Assembly: GCF_003202915.1 (NCBI RefSeq)
Contig: NZ_QGLP01000010.1
Span: forward strand, 170,924 to 234,923
DNA length: 64,000 bases
DNA from: Gilliamella apicola
GTDB lineage: Bacteria > Pseudomonadota > Gammaproteobacteria > Enterobacterales > Orbaceae
Reading direction: 5' to 3'
Shown: positions 36,414-46,343 of the stretch, one piece after another
How the letters are laid out: each line of letters opens with the position of its first letter
Numbering within the stretch: the first letter of the stretch is position 1
Program-made: the position numbers and the translations under genes
The notes under the pieces: model-generated
The model's input: only the letters and a program-made list of their open reading frames with translations
The model's database searches: none
Told to the model about the DNA's origin: nothing

Positions 36414-37241
36414 TTATTGTAATAATGCTAATACATTTTGTGGTATTTGGTTAGCTTGGGCTAATACTGCAGTACCAGCTTGTTGTAAGATTTGATTACG
36501 AGTCATTTCAGATACTTCTACAGAGTAATCAGCATCTTCAATACGGCTACGTGCAGCGCTAAGATTATTTACAGTATTGGTAATATTAGCTACAGTCGAC
36601 TCAAAACGATTTTGTGATGCACCTAGTTTACCACGTAATTGAGCAATATCTGTTAATGCATTATCGATAGTACTCAATAGAACTACAGGAGTAGTTGCTC
36701 CGCTAACTATTGATGTTACATTTAAAGTATCGATACCTAATGAAGCTGTACTAAGATCCATCAAGCTCACTTTAATGATTTCACCATCTAGTGATCCCAC
36801 TTGAATATTAAGTGTCTCGGTACTATTTAAAACTTTTTTGCCATTAAACGAAGTTTGTGTTGCAATACGGTCGATTTCCAGTAGACGTTCTGAGATTTCA
36901 TCTTGAATTGATTGACGATCACTAGCAGTGTTACTATCATTTAGTGCCTGAACAGTTAACTCACGAATACGTTGTATATTACTAGTGATTTCGTCCATTC
37001 CGCCTTCAGCAGTTTGTGCGATTGAAATACCGTCGTTTGCATTACGTGCAGCTTGAGTTAAACCACGAATGCTTGCTGTAAAACGGGTCGCAATTGCTTG
37101 GCCTGCAGCATCATCTTTAGCGCTGTTAATACGTAAACCTGATGATAAGCGCTGAATTGAAGTTGAAAGCGCATTTTGAGATTTATTAAGATTAAATCTT
37201 GCTTGTAAAGACATAGTATTGGTATTAATTACCTGAGCCAT
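36414..37241 (-). CDS. fliC: FliC, flagellin, compact form
   Basis: The 275-residue flagellin has the standard N-terminus MAQVINTNTMSLQAR and C-terminus QILQQAGTAVLAQANQIPQN. Only a short middle (about 145-195) separates the D0/D1 halves, so the surface-exposed D2/D3 domains are essentially missing. The D1 stretch IQRIRELTVQ matches the region known to be bound by TLR5. It is a single copy with its own strong sigma28 promoter. Confidence 0.96.
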   Translation of the reverse strand: MAQVINTNTMSLQARFNLNKSQNALSTSIQRLSSGLRINSAKDDAAGQAIATRFTASIRGLTQAARNANDGISIAQTAEGGMDEITSNIQRIRELTVQALNDSNTASDRQSIQDEISERLLEIDRIATQTSFNGKKVLNSTETLNIQVGSLDGEIIKVSLMDLSTASLGIDTLNVTSIVSGATTPVVLLSTIDNALTDIAQLRGKLGASQNRFESTVANITNTVNNLSAARSRIEDADYSVEVSEMTRNQILQQAGTAVLAQANQIPQNVLALLQ

Positions 37242-37318
37242 TTTTTATCTCCTTTAATATAATTAGTAAGATCAACGGGATATTGAAAAATTACTCAATA
37301 TTTTTGCTGATGGTTAAG

Positions 37319-37345
37319 TTATCGGTATAAAAAAAGGAAACTTTA
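37319..37345 (-). promoter_or_regulatory. Sigma28 (FliA) promoter of fliC
   Basis: On the minus strand a perfect TAAAGTTT is followed after 11 bp by ACCGATAA, 7 of 8. This is the best sigma28 site in the window, fitting a strong flagellin promoter. It lies 78 bp upstream of fliC. Confidence 0.9.
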
Positions 37346-37513
37346 ATATTTTTTAGCAAGAATAAATTTAATCCTCAAAAATCAACACCAAAAAAACAAT
37401 ATTATGTATAAAATTCATATTGTTATTTAAATTTCACTTACTAAAAAAATATACACTTTTTACCAAACAACTACAATCTGTTCTTTTATTATTAATAAAT
37501 TTTCTATCCAACC

Positions 37514-37540
37514 TAAACTTTTTATTATTTTGGTCGATAA
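37514..37540 (+). promoter_or_regulatory. Sigma28 (FliA) promoter of fliDST
   Basis: TAAACTTT, 11 bp, then GTCGATAA, each 7 of 8 to consensus. It lies 38 bp upstream of fliD, divergent from the fliC promoter in the same 337-bp gap. Confidence 0.85.
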
Positions 37541-37578
37541 ATTGAAGGATAAAAGAATTCACAATAGGATAATTAATC

Positions 37579-39009
37579 ATGGCAATGAATGTATTAGGGG
37601 TTGGTTCTGGTTTAGATTTAAATGAAATATTAGATAAATTAGAAGCTTCTGAAAAAAATCGCCTAACCCCAATAAAAGCGCAACAAAAAGCAGTTAATAA
37701 TAAAATAAGTGGTTTTGGTAAATTAAAAAGTGCACTATCAACATTCAACAGTGCAACAGCGAAATTGCAAAAAAAAGAACTCTTCCAAGCTCGCACAGTG
37801 ATAGGCAGTGATAACTACTTTACTAGCACTGTTAGTAGCAATGCACAATTAGGTAATTATGTGATTAATGTGGAACAACTTGCCACTGCTCACAGCGTTA
37901 CCACCAACGCCATTAATGATAAAAATATAGCGTTAGGCAATAATAATTCAACACGCACAATTACCATTCAACAAGCCAATGGCAACAGGTTAGATATCTC
38001 ATTAGCTGAAGATGAAACCTCTTTAGAATCGATAGCTAACGCAATTAATCAAGCCCAGATTGTTAATGCAGATGGTTCAACCAGTGACTCAACCGTAAAT
38101 GCGACGATTGTACGTTCAGGAACCAATAGTTATCAGCTAGTTATCACATCGAAAGAAACTGGTGAACAACAAGCCATCACGTCTATATCATCAGATGATA
38201 ATAACCTCAATTCATTAATTGGTTTTGATATTAATCAACCAAGTACATCGGCAATGAGTCAGGTAGTTGAAGCGAAAAATGCCAAATTTAACTTTAACGG
38301 TATTGCTATTAATAGTAGTTCCAATACAGTTAAAGATGTTATTCCTGGTGTTGATATCAACTTAAAAGCGGTAACAACCACCCCACAAAATTTAACTATC
38401 ACGGCCGACAATGAAAAAGCTCAAGCGGCACTTAAAGAGTGGGTGGAGGCTTTTAATCAGTTAAAATCAACCATATCAACCTTAACTAAATTTACTCCTA
38501 GTGAAGCCAATTCAGATAAATTGAATGATGATAATGGCCCACTGATTGGTAATTCAACACTACGTAACATAGATCAAAGTATTCGTTCAATATTTGCTAA
38601 AGGCCAAACTGGTGAATATTCAGTATTGGCACAAATTGGTATAAATATGGACAATAATGGTAATTTGGTTATTAAAGAAAGCCAGCTGGAAGATGTACTT
38701 AAAGAAAACAGTGAAGCGGTAGCAACTTTATTTACGGGTAATGGTGAAACGGGTATAGCTAACGAAATTTTCGCTAAAGTCAGTAGCTTCATCGATAGAA
38801 ATGGCTCGATTGATAATGCAACTGATGGTTTAAATACCACCTTGAAATCATTAGATAAACGCTATGAGCAAATCAATGATTCAATTGACAAAACCATTGA
38901 TCTTTATCGTGCGCAATTTACTCGATTAGATGTATTAATCAATGAATTGAATAGTTTAAGTACTTACTTAACTTCACAATTTGATATGATGGCAAATTTG
39001 AAAAAATAA
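37579..39009 (+). CDS. fliD: FliD, filament cap protein
   Basis: The 476-residue protein has the FliD N-terminus (NVLGVGSGLDLNEILDKLEA, about 4-23) and C-terminal coiled region ending LNSLSTYLTSQFDMMANLKK. It caps the filament and folds arriving flagellin. It begins the fliDST operon under a sigma28 promoter. Confidence 0.95.
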   Translation: MAMNVLGVGSGLDLNEILDKLEASEKNRLTPIKAQQKAVNNKISGFGKLKSALSTFNSATAKLQKKELFQARTVIGSDNYFTSTVSSNAQLGNYVINVEQLATAHSVTTNAINDKNIALGNNNSTRTITIQQANGNRLDISLAEDETSLESIANAINQAQIVNADGSTSDSTVNATIVRSGTNSYQLVITSKETGEQQAITSISSDDNNLNSLIGFDINQPSTSAMSQVVEAKNAKFNFNGIAINSSSNTVKDVIPGVDINLKAVTTTPQNLTITADNEKAQAALKEWVEAFNQLKSTISTLTKFTPSEANSDKLNDDNGPLIGNSTLRNIDQSIRSIFAKGQTGEYSVLAQIGINMDNNGNLVIKESQLEDVLKENSEAVATLFTGNGETGIANEIFAKVSSFIDRNGSIDNATDGLNTTLKSLDKRYEQINDSIDKTIDLYRAQFTRLDVLINELNSLSTYLTSQFDMMANLKK

Positions 39010-39020
39010 AGGACAACACA

Positions 39021-39401
39021 ATGTATAAAATGGGATCTCAAGCTTATAAACAAGTTGATTTAGAAACCAGTGTTAGTCAATCTTCGCCTCACCAGCTTAT
39101 TGTTTTGTTATTTGACGCCGCTCTTAATTCCATACAATTAGCTAGTTTATACATAGAAAAGGGCGATATTGCTGGTAAAGGAGAAGCCATTTCAAAAGCA
39201 ATTAATATCATTGATAATGGGCTTAAGAGTTGTCTTGATTTAGAAAAAGGTGGGGAAATTGCCGAAAATTTAGATCAACTTTATCACTATATTATTCATC
39301 AACTGGTTTTGGCTAATTTACATAGCGATAAACAAAAACTACAAGTTTGCTTCGATTTGCTTGATAACATTGCGCAAGCTTGGCGAAAAATAGCAGAATA
39401 A
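39021..39401 (+). CDS. fliS: FliS, flagellin export chaperone
   Basis: The 126-residue helical protein shows YKQVDLETSVSQSSPHQLIV and LLFDAALNSI, typical of FliS. It binds the flagellin C-terminus before export. Its stop overlaps the next start as TAATG. Confidence 0.94.
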   Translation: MYKMGSQAYKQVDLETSVSQSSPHQLIVLLFDAALNSIQLASLYIEKGDIAGKGEAISKAINIIDNGLKSCLDLEKGGEIAENLDQLYHYIIHQLVLANLHSDKQKLQVCFDLLDNIAQAWRKIAE

Positions 39402-39763
39402 TGAGTGTATCAGTGTTGAACGCCAATTTATTGTTAGAACAATATGAACAACTTAATTATGTTGTTGAACAGATGCTAGAGAATGCGCAACAAGAAAACT
39501 GGGAATCATTAATCAATTTACAAGCTAAATATCATCAATTAGCCGAAAATATCCAGCTAAATGATGATATAAATCTTATTAATGATATATCATCATCGCA
39601 GCAAGATAGTATTCGAATGTATATCAAGAATATTCTTAGCTACCAACTGCAACTAGAAAAGTTAATTCATAGACGGCATAGTGAACTAGCTGAACTAATT
39701 GGTGAACAAGTTGATTATCAAACTAAAATAGATAGTTATCAAAAAATAGCTAACTTAGTATAA
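39401..39763 (+). CDS. fliT: FliT, export chaperone for FliD
   Basis: The 120-residue, mostly helical protein has little sequence conservation but lies directly after fliS with TAATG coupling, the fixed place of fliT. It escorts FliD and in enterobacteria also binds FlhDC to dampen class 2 expression. The start at 39401 is chosen over an in-frame ATG inside fliS. Confidence 0.78.
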   Translation: MSVSVLNANLLLEQYEQLNYVVEQMLENAQQENWESLINLQAKYHQLAENIQLNDDINLINDISSSQQDSIRMYIKNILSYQLQLEKLIHRRHSELAELIGEQVDYQTKIDSYQKIANLV

Positions 39764-39826
39764 ATTAATAAAAACTATTGGGTTAATTAGTTAACCAATT
39801 AAAAATAGATAACATAAGATTTAAGA

Positions 39827-39887
39827 TTGAGGAAAAGATTTTTGAGTTTTTTTAATGAGTTAAAAACTCCTTTCCTCAAACTTTTTT
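39827..39887 (+). terminator. Terminator of fliDST
   Basis: TTGAGGAAA/TTTCCTCAA encloses a second GAGTTTT/AAAACTC stem, followed by a T6 run. It lies 64 bp after fliT. Confidence 0.8.
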
Positions 39888-40482
39888 AATTTTAATTAAA
39901 ATCAAGCATACTTTTTACTCACACCAATAATTAAGATACTTCACAATAATTCACATCTTTTAATAGAAACAATAATTTGGTGACGGAGTTCACTATAATG
40001 ACATCCCCCCAAAAGACTCTACTTTTGTATAAATTATTTCCCCCTTTTTATCTTAGGAATTTTCATTAGTCTTTCATGCAATCTATTTCTAAAAATATGA
40101 CGTTATTATATGACAAGATATAAATAAATCTTTAAGTAACTAGATATAGCAAGAGTTTAAATACTGACACACAAACCTATATTTAGTAATTAGTTGATAT
40201 GCTAAATAGTAATTAACTGACAACTACTATTATTTTTTTCAACCCTTTTCCATCATTCGCAATAAAATCTATATGTAGATCAAATTATATCCATTATATA
40301 CAAGATAATAAAAGGCTATTGGTTTTAGAGCACTATTTTAAAATACGATAACGATAAAATCGTCACAATCAGTATCAGCTATAAATAAAAAACTAATTAA
40401 TGATTTAAATTATAACAAGGCGAGGGGAAACAGGGGGAGAAGTAGACTAACTATTTTTAGTCAATAAAAATAAATATGTTAT
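39888..40482. other. About 600-bp AT-rich region without a recognised gene
   Basis: No convincing gene is seen. A 23-codon frame at 39998-40069 has a GGAG upstream but no other support. A C-rich patch (about 40003-40050) and a G-rich patch (about 40429-40440) stand out in the AT-rich context. The region separates fliT from the fliE terminator and may be an old deletion scar. Confidence 0.4.
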
Positions 40483-40505
40483 GCCAACTTTTTACAAAAA
40501 TTGGC
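40445..40505 (-). terminator. Stem-loops after fliE
   Basis: GCCAA-TTGGC hairpin (40483-40505, 5 bp plus 4 more after one mismatch) lies 70 bp beyond the fliE stop. A second stem, GACTAA/TTAGTC, is at 40445-40462 with a T-rich stretch between on the minus strand. Together they could stop fliE transcription. Confidence 0.45.
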
Positions 40506-40575
40506 AACTCATTAACGACACTATTTAAACCCAAACACTATCGATTAACTTGAGTGTTACCGATCGAATAAAGGT

Positions 40576-40890
40576 CTAAACATTCATATTCATGATTTCT
40601 TGATATGCAGCCACTAGTTTATTACGAACTTGAACACCAAATTGTAAAGAAACAGAAGACTTTTGCATACTAACCATAACTTCATTCAATGAGATATTCG
40701 GTTCTCCCATCTCAAAAGCTCTAGCTTGCTTACTAGCCTCTATTTGTGTTTGACTAATTTTATCTAATGCCATTTTTAATTCAGCAACAAAACTATATTT
40801 GTCGTTTATTGGTTGTTCTGGTGAAAAACCTAGATTGGTTAATATTGCAGGGTTGAAAGCCTCGATACTATTCATAATAACAAAGTTCAC
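40576..40890 (-). CDS. fliE: FliE, MS ring-rod junction protein
   Basis: The 104-residue protein has the conserved C-terminal half: [20 protein letters not shown] and [18 protein letters not shown]. It joins FliF to the rod and is the first protein exported. It starts at a GTG (40890) behind AGAAG; an ATG five codons later has no ribosome site. It is divergent from fliF, as in E. coli, so the 161-bp gap should hold class 2 promoters. Confidence 0.93.
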   Translation of the reverse strand: MNFVIMNSIEAFNPAILTNLGFSPEQPINDKYSFVAELKMALDKISQTQIEASKQARAFEMGEPNISLNEVMVSMQKSSVSLQFGVQVRNKLVAAYQEIMNMNV

Positions 40891-41051
40891 TTATTCTTCT
40901 TAATCAAATTACCCGCTAAATTATCATAAAGGAAACAATCTAAAAGCGATAACTAAAGGGTAAAGCGTGTGCTTTTTTAGCTATTGATTTTTTTAAATAC
41001 ACAGATAATAAACCATAGAATTAATCTAACCTGTTTAGAATTGGGAAACAT

Positions 41052-42755
41052 ATGGATAGCCAGACTGAGGGTAACAAAGGCGAATCAATATTGAATAAGT
41101 TACCGTTTATCAATCAATTAAAACAAAATCAAAAAATGCTACTCCTTATTATAGGAGTAGTTTTAATTGCTGTAAGTAGTATTGCCTATTTATGGCTTAA
41201 AAGCGATAATTATGGTGTTTTATTTAGTAATTTAAATGAAAAAGATGGCGGTGAGATTATCAGCCAACTTGATAAGATGAATATTCCTTATAAATTTTCA
41301 TCTTCAGGCACAGCCATCTTAGTTCCAGAAAATAAAATTTATGATACTCGCCTGCGTGTTGCTCAAATGGGTTTACCAAAAGGCGGCTCTATCGGTTTTG
41401 AACTACTCGACAAAGAAAGTTTTGGTATGAGTCAGTTCAATGAACAAATCAACTATCAACGAGCATTAGAAGGCGAACTATCAAGAACGATCTCAATCAT
41501 TAGTAGTGTTGATGATGCCAGAGTCCATTTGGCAATGCCAAAACCATCTTTATTCGTTAGAGAGAGAAAATTCCCTTCCGCATCAGTCGCATTAACGTTA
41601 TTACCTGGTCGTAGTCTATCACAAGGCCAGATTGATGCCATTATCCATTTAGTTTCGAGCAGTGTACCGGAACTACAAGCGGATAAAGTAACTATCATCG
41701 ATCAAAATGGTAATTTATTAACGGGTGAAAAATACCGTGACGCTATTGTTAATGTTGCACAGCTAGAATATAGCGAACGTGTTGAAAATTTAATCCGTGA
41801 AAGGGTTGAGAAAATTATTATACCGATTTTAGGTAAACAGAATGTTAAGGTACAAGTTAATGCTGAGATTGACTTTAGTCGCCAAGAATCAACATCTGAA
41901 ATCTATGATCCTAATAGCGATGTTGCCAATCAAACTATTCGCAGTAAGCAACAAGTACAGAACCAAGAAATAGCTTCTAGTGGTACTATAGGCGGTGTGC
42001 CAGGCGCTTTATCCAATCAACCAGTGCCAACCCCAAGTGCTCCAATTGATGGAGAAGCGGCAAATGATAAAGACGGCAAACAAAAAATGTATCATTCACA
42101 ATCGAATAGTACGTTGAATTTTGAAGTTAATCGCCAAGTTATTCACAGCAAAATTCCAGAAGGGCGTATCAAGCGTTTATCAGTAGCCGTTTTAGTTAAT
42201 TATAAATTTATCACAGCCGATGAAGCCGCATCTTTAAATGAAGAAAATTCAGAAAGCGAAAATTACCCAACCGACCAATGGGTAGAATTAAATGAAAAGG
42301 AACTAACGCATATTGAAGCGCTTGCCCGTCAAGCTATGGGCTTTTCAGACTCGCGTGGAGATTCATTAACCGTAGCTAATATGAAATTCACAGATCAAAA
42401 TGATGATAGTGACACAACTGCATTTTTCCAATCACATGAAGTTTTCGACTTTTTGAAAACAGCGATTAAATATCTGACCTTAATCTTCATTATCTGGTTA
42501 GCATGGCGTAAAGTGTTACGTTCAGTATGGCTTAAGATCCAAAGACAATATCTTATTAAAACTGATAGCACTTCAGTTGAGAGCCCAATAATAACTGAAG
42601 ATAAGCTTGATTATAAAGCTCATAGTAAACTACAACAGAAAATTCTTGAAGATAATATGCAACAACAGCAATACATTCGAAAAATTGTCGAAAAAGATCC
42701 GCGCGTAATGGCATTAATTATACGTGGTTGGATGAATAAGAAGGACACCAAGTAA
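41052..42755 (+). CDS. fliF: FliF, MS-ring protein
   Basis: The 567-residue protein has a membrane helix near each end (about 28-48 and 467-485) and a large periplasmic ring-forming part with ARVHLAMPKPSLFVRE. The cytosolic C-terminus (to MALIIRGWMNKK) holds FliG. It leads fliFGHIJK and overlaps fliG as TAATG. Confidence 0.96.
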   Translation: MDSQTEGNKGESILNKLPFINQLKQNQKMLLLIIGVVLIAVSSIAYLWLKSDNYGVLFSNLNEKDGGEIISQLDKMNIPYKFSSSGTAILVPENKIYDTRLRVAQMGLPKGGSIGFELLDKESFGMSQFNEQINYQRALEGELSRTISIISSVDDARVHLAMPKPSLFVRERKFPSASVALTLLPGRSLSQGQIDAIIHLVSSSVPELQADKVTIIDQNGNLLTGEKYRDAIVNVAQLEYSERVENLIRERVEKIIIPILGKQNVKVQVNAEIDFSRQESTSEIYDPNSDVANQTIRSKQQVQNQEIASSGTIGGVPGALSNQPVPTPSAPIDGEAANDKDGKQKMYHSQSNSTLNFEVNRQVIHSKIPEGRIKRLSVAVLVNYKFITADEAASLNEENSESENYPTDQWVELNEKELTHIEALARQAMGFSDSRGDSLTVANMKFTDQNDDSDTTAFFQSHEVFDFLKTAIKYLTLIFIIWLAWRKVLRSVWLKIQRQYLIKTDSTSVESPIITEDKLDYKAHSKLQQKILEDNMQQQQYIRKIVEKDPRVMALIIRGWMNKKDTK

Positions 42756-43753
42756 TGAGTTTAACTGAATCTCAAAAAGCAGCGACAATTTTAATGATCT
42801 TAGGTGAAGAGCTAGCTGCAAAAGTAATGCAATATTTAAATCAGAAAGAGGTACAACAAATTAGTAGTGCCATGATGGGGTTACCGCAATTAACTCAAGA
42901 ACAACTTAAAAATATTCTTAATGAGTGTCAAACAGCACTTGATGATTGCGCTGTATTAAATACCGACACTAACGGTTATTTGCGAACAATCCTAGAAAAA
43001 TCACTTGGCACTGAAAAAGCCGGTCACATACTTGATGAACTGTTAGGTAATAATATTGAAGATACCACAGATGGTTTAAAAATGCTCAATTATGTGGAAG
43101 CAGCTCAAGCCGTTGATTTAATAGAGAAAGAACATCCGCAAATTATTGCTACTATATTAGTTCATTTGGACCGTGAATTAGCTGCTGATATTTTAAATTT
43201 ATTTGATGACGATTTACGCAATGACGTAATGGTACGTATTGCAACCTTCGGTGGGGTAGAACCTTCAGCATTAGAAGTGTTATCAACATCATTATCAACC
43301 TTACTACATGGACAAAATGTGAAGCTTAACAATATGGGTGGCATCCGCACCGCAGCAGAAATCATTAATCTAATGAAATCGCAGCAAGAAGGACTTGTTA
43401 TCAATGCAATACGTGAATATGACGATGAACTTTCACAAAAAATTATTGATGAAATGTTCTTGTTTGAAAATCTGGTTGATGTTGATGATAAGAGTATCCA
43501 ACGTCTTATCAAAGAAGTGGATAATGAGACTTTAATCATCGCGATGAAAGGTGCAACAGAACCGTTACGCGAAAAAATATTATCAAATATGTCTCAACGT
43601 GCTGCATCAATATTACGCGAAGATTTACAAAACAGACCACCTGTACGCTTATCACAAGTTGAATCTGAACAGAAGAAAATTTTGGAAATTGCTCGTCGTT
43701 TAGCTGAAACAGGTGAGATAATCCTAAGTAATGATGATGAAGAATATGTATAA
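42755..43753 (+). CDS. fliG: FliG, rotor/switch protein
   Basis: The 332-residue protein has armadillo-type helices with EHPQIIATILVHL (about 129-141). The C-terminal torque domain has charged residues in GATEPLREKILSNMSQRAA (about 268-286). It interacts with MotA, FliM and FliF. Length matches E. coli FliG (331). Confidence 0.96.
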   Translation: MSLTESQKAATILMILGEELAAKVMQYLNQKEVQQISSAMMGLPQLTQEQLKNILNECQTALDDCAVLNTDTNGYLRTILEKSLGTEKAGHILDELLGNNIEDTTDGLKMLNYVEAAQAVDLIEKEHPQIIATILVHLDRELAADILNLFDDDLRNDVMVRIATFGGVEPSALEVLSTSLSTLLHGQNVKLNNMGGIRTAAEIINLMKSQQEGLVINAIREYDDELSQKIIDEMFLFENLVDVDDKSIQRLIKEVDNETLIIAMKGATEPLREKILSNMSQRAASILREDLQNRPPVRLSQVESEQKKILEIARRLAETGEIILSNDDEEYV

Positions 43754-44495
43754 CCAAACTAATTCATCAAGTTGGAAACCGCTACACTTCCAAGATTTAG
43801 CGATAACAGAACTAACACCATCAACCAACCAAGACAAAATAGAAGAGTTGGAAGAAAGCGAGCATCAGCCTGAAGCAGAAATGCAAGAGAAGGCTGATGA
43901 TGTTATTGATATTAATAGCCCTGAAATAGTGCTAGAATTAGAAAATATCAAACAACAAGCAAGAGAAGAAGCCTATCAAGAAGGCTTTAATGTTGGCAAG
44001 CAAACAGGTTATGAGCAAGGGTTAGAAATTGGTCAACAGGAAGGGCGTGAAAAAATAGAGCAACAGCTAACTGAAGAAAAATTAAAAACTTTAGATATAA
44101 TCAAAAAATTAGCAGATAGCTTTCAACAATCTATAAATCAAATTGATGAAAAAATTGTTCCAAAGCTGTTTGATCTAGCTTTAATCGCTGCCCAAAAGAC
44201 GATTGGTTCTCTATCTGAAGTTGAGCAAAGACAATTAATGTATACCATAAAATCATTAATTGAACAAAACACTGTTGTTAATCCACCGATTGTGGTAAAA
44301 GTAAATCCTAAGGATTTTGTATGGCTTGAACCTCTAATAGATGATAAATTGCAACAAAATGAATGGCAATTTATTGCCGATGCTAATATTGAATTAGGTG
44401 GTTGCAGAATATTTACCCAAACTAATGAAATCGACGCAAGTGTAACTACTCACTGGCAAATCATTTCAGACAGTGTGCATGGAGATGAGCATTAA
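43731..44495 (+). CDS. fliH: FliH, regulator of the export ATPase
   Basis: The protein (about 254 residues) has an acidic N-terminus and a GxxxG-rich helical section ([20 protein letters not shown], about 78-97), typical of FliH, then the FliI-binding C-terminal domain. Several ATGs overlap the end of fliG (43731, 43734, 43737, 43746); the exact start is uncertain by a few codons. Confidence 0.92.
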   Translation: MMMKNMYNQTNSSSWKPLHFQDLAITELTPSTNQDKIEELEESEHQPEAEMQEKADDVIDINSPEIVLELENIKQQAREEAYQEGFNVGKQTGYEQGLEIGQQEGREKIEQQLTEEKLKTLDIIKKLADSFQQSINQIDEKIVPKLFDLALIAAQKTIGSLSEVEQRQLMYTIKSLIEQNTVVNPPIVVKVNPKDFVWLEPLIDDKLQQNEWQFIADANIELGGCRIFTQTNEIDASVTTHWQIISDSVHGDEH

Positions 44496-45861
44496 AGTGG
44501 AATTTTGTACGCAATGGGCAACTAAAATTGAAAGTGCGAAACAGAAATTACAATCTGCATCATTAATTCGCCAATATGGTCGATTAGTTAAAGCTTCTGG
44601 CCTAGTTTTAGAAGCCGTTGGTCTAAAATTACCATTAGGATCCAACTGTTTTGTTGAACGACAATTAGATGGAACCATCCAAGCTGTTGAATGTGAAGTA
44701 ATTGGTTTTAAAGGTAAAACTTTATATTTAATGCCATTTGAATCTACCGACGGCATATTATTAGATGCCCGAGTTTACACATCACGATACGATTTAACGC
44801 ATTTTAGCCACAAAGTTTTGCCTTTAGGTATAGGTTTATTAGGTCGGATTGTTGATGCAATGGGAAAACCACTCGATGGTAAACCACTACCTGAAAATAT
44901 TGAATATGAAGGTTTAATCAATAAAACACTCAACCCACTAACAAGAGCACCTATTCATCAAATTCTTGATGTTGGCATTCGTGCAATCAATGCATTATTA
45001 ACTGTTGGGCAAGGTCAGCGAATGGGACTCTTTGCTGGTTCTGGTGTGGGTAAAAGTGTTTTGCTGGGCATGATGGCTCGCTATACCAAAGCCGATATAA
45101 TTGTAGTTGGTTTAATCGGTGAACGAGGTCGAGAAGTAAAAGATTTTATTGAAAATATTTTAGGTGAAGAAGGTTTAGCACGCTCTGTTGTTGTTGCTGC
45201 ACCAGCCGATGTATCGCCATTATTACGTTTACAAGGTGCAGCATACGCCACTAAAATCGCTGAAAATTTTCGTGATCAAGGATTTAATGTCTTACTCATC
45301 ATGGATTCCTTAACCCGATACGCCATGGCACAACGTGAAATAGCTTTAGCAATCGGTGAACCGCCAGCAACTAAAGGCTATCCACCATCAGTATTTGCCA
45401 AATTACCAGCATTAGTTGAAAGAGCCGGTAATGATGCAAAAGGTAAAGGTGCTATTACCGCTTTTTATACCGTGTTAACCGAAGGTGATGATCAACAAGA
45501 TCCAATTGCTGATTCTGCCAGAGCCATCCTTGACGGTCATATTGTCTTATCCCGTTCACTTGCCGAATCGGGTCATTACCCTGCTATTGATATTGAAGCT
45601 TCAATCAGCCGAGTGATGACAGATCTCACTAAACCAGAAGATGAAAAAAAATCACGGGTATTTAAACAATTATTTTCAAGCTTCCAACGAAATCGTGATT
45701 TAATTAACGTTGGTGCTTATATACCAGGAACCGATCCTATATTAGATAAAGCAATTTTGCTTTATCCTGCTATGCAGCAATTTTTACAGCAAGGTATTTA
45801 TGAGCATTGTAGTTATCAAGAGGCTTATCAACAATTAGTCAGTATTGTAGATTCAAACTGA
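44485..45861 (+). CDS. fliI: FliI, flagellar export ATPase
   Basis: The protein (about 458 residues) is an F1-beta-like ATPase with Walker [15 protein letters not shown] (about 183-196), Walker [15 protein letters not shown] and the [16 protein letters not shown] segment. It unfolds and frees chaperone-bound export cargo. It overlaps the end of fliH. Starts at 44473 (GTG), 44479 or 44485 are all possible; the last gives the usual N-terminus. Confidence 0.96.
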   Translation: MSIKVEFCTQWATKIESAKQKLQSASLIRQYGRLVKASGLVLEAVGLKLPLGSNCFVERQLDGTIQAVECEVIGFKGKTLYLMPFESTDGILLDARVYTSRYDLTHFSHKVLPLGIGLLGRIVDAMGKPLDGKPLPENIEYEGLINKTLNPLTRAPIHQILDVGIRAINALLTVGQGQRMGLFAGSGVGKSVLLGMMARYTKADIIVVGLIGERGREVKDFIENILGEEGLARSVVVAAPADVSPLLRLQGAAYATKIAENFRDQGFNVLLIMDSLTRYAMAQREIALAIGEPPATKGYPPSVFAKLPALVERAGNDAKGKGAITAFYTVLTEGDDQQDPIADSARAILDGHIVLSRSLAESGHYPAIDIEASISRVMTDLTKPEDEKKSRVFKQLFSSFQRNRDLINVGAYIPGTDPILDKAILLYPAMQQFLQQGIYEHCSYQEAYQQLVSIVDSN

Positions 45862-45878
45862 CAAATTAGGAAAGAATA

Positions 45879-46343
45879 ATGAACAATCAATATAATAGTA
45901 AATTTGCCTTTTTAACATTAAAAAAGTTAGCTGAAAAATCAGTCGATGACAAATTGATAAAATTAAAATATGCGCACGACAACAAATGTAATGCACAATC
46001 ACAACTTAACGTTTTAAATGATTATTATGAAGAATATCAACAACGCCTGAATAAGGCTTTATCAAAAGGTATTAATGGAGCGGAACTAAGTAATTTTAAT
46101 TCCTTCCTTTCAGCGATAGAACTAGGTATAGCACAACAGAAAAAGCTATTATTAACCTTAGATATTAAACAAAAACAGATCACTAATGAGCTTAATAAAT
46201 CACAAAAAAGCCTCAAGACCTATACCACATTATTAGATAAACAAGATAAAAAACAAATGTTACAACAAATTCGTTTACAACAAAAATTAACAGATGAATT
46301 TGCACAACAGCAGTTAACAAGGAGAATTTTGAATGAATATTAA
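45879..46343 (+). CDS. fliJ: FliJ, export apparatus stalk protein
   Basis: The 154-residue protein is a coiled coil rich in Lys and Gln, with low sequence conservation. Size and place between fliI and fliK identify it. FliJ sits like a gamma subunit in the FliI ring and helps recycle chaperones. Confidence 0.9.
   Translation: MNNQYNSKFAFLTLKKLAEKSVDDKLIKLKYAHDNKCNAQSQLNVLNDYYEEYQQRLNKALSKGINGAELSNFNSFLSAIELGIAQQKKLLLTLDIKQKQITNELNKSQKSLKTYTTLLDKQDKKQMLQQIRLQQKLTDEFAQQQLTRRILNEY

Noticed and set aside
39998..40069. 23-codon frame with GGAG upstream in the fliT-fliE gap
   Set aside because: It is too short, has no recognised family and no conserved context; a ribosome-site-like sequence alone is weak evidence.
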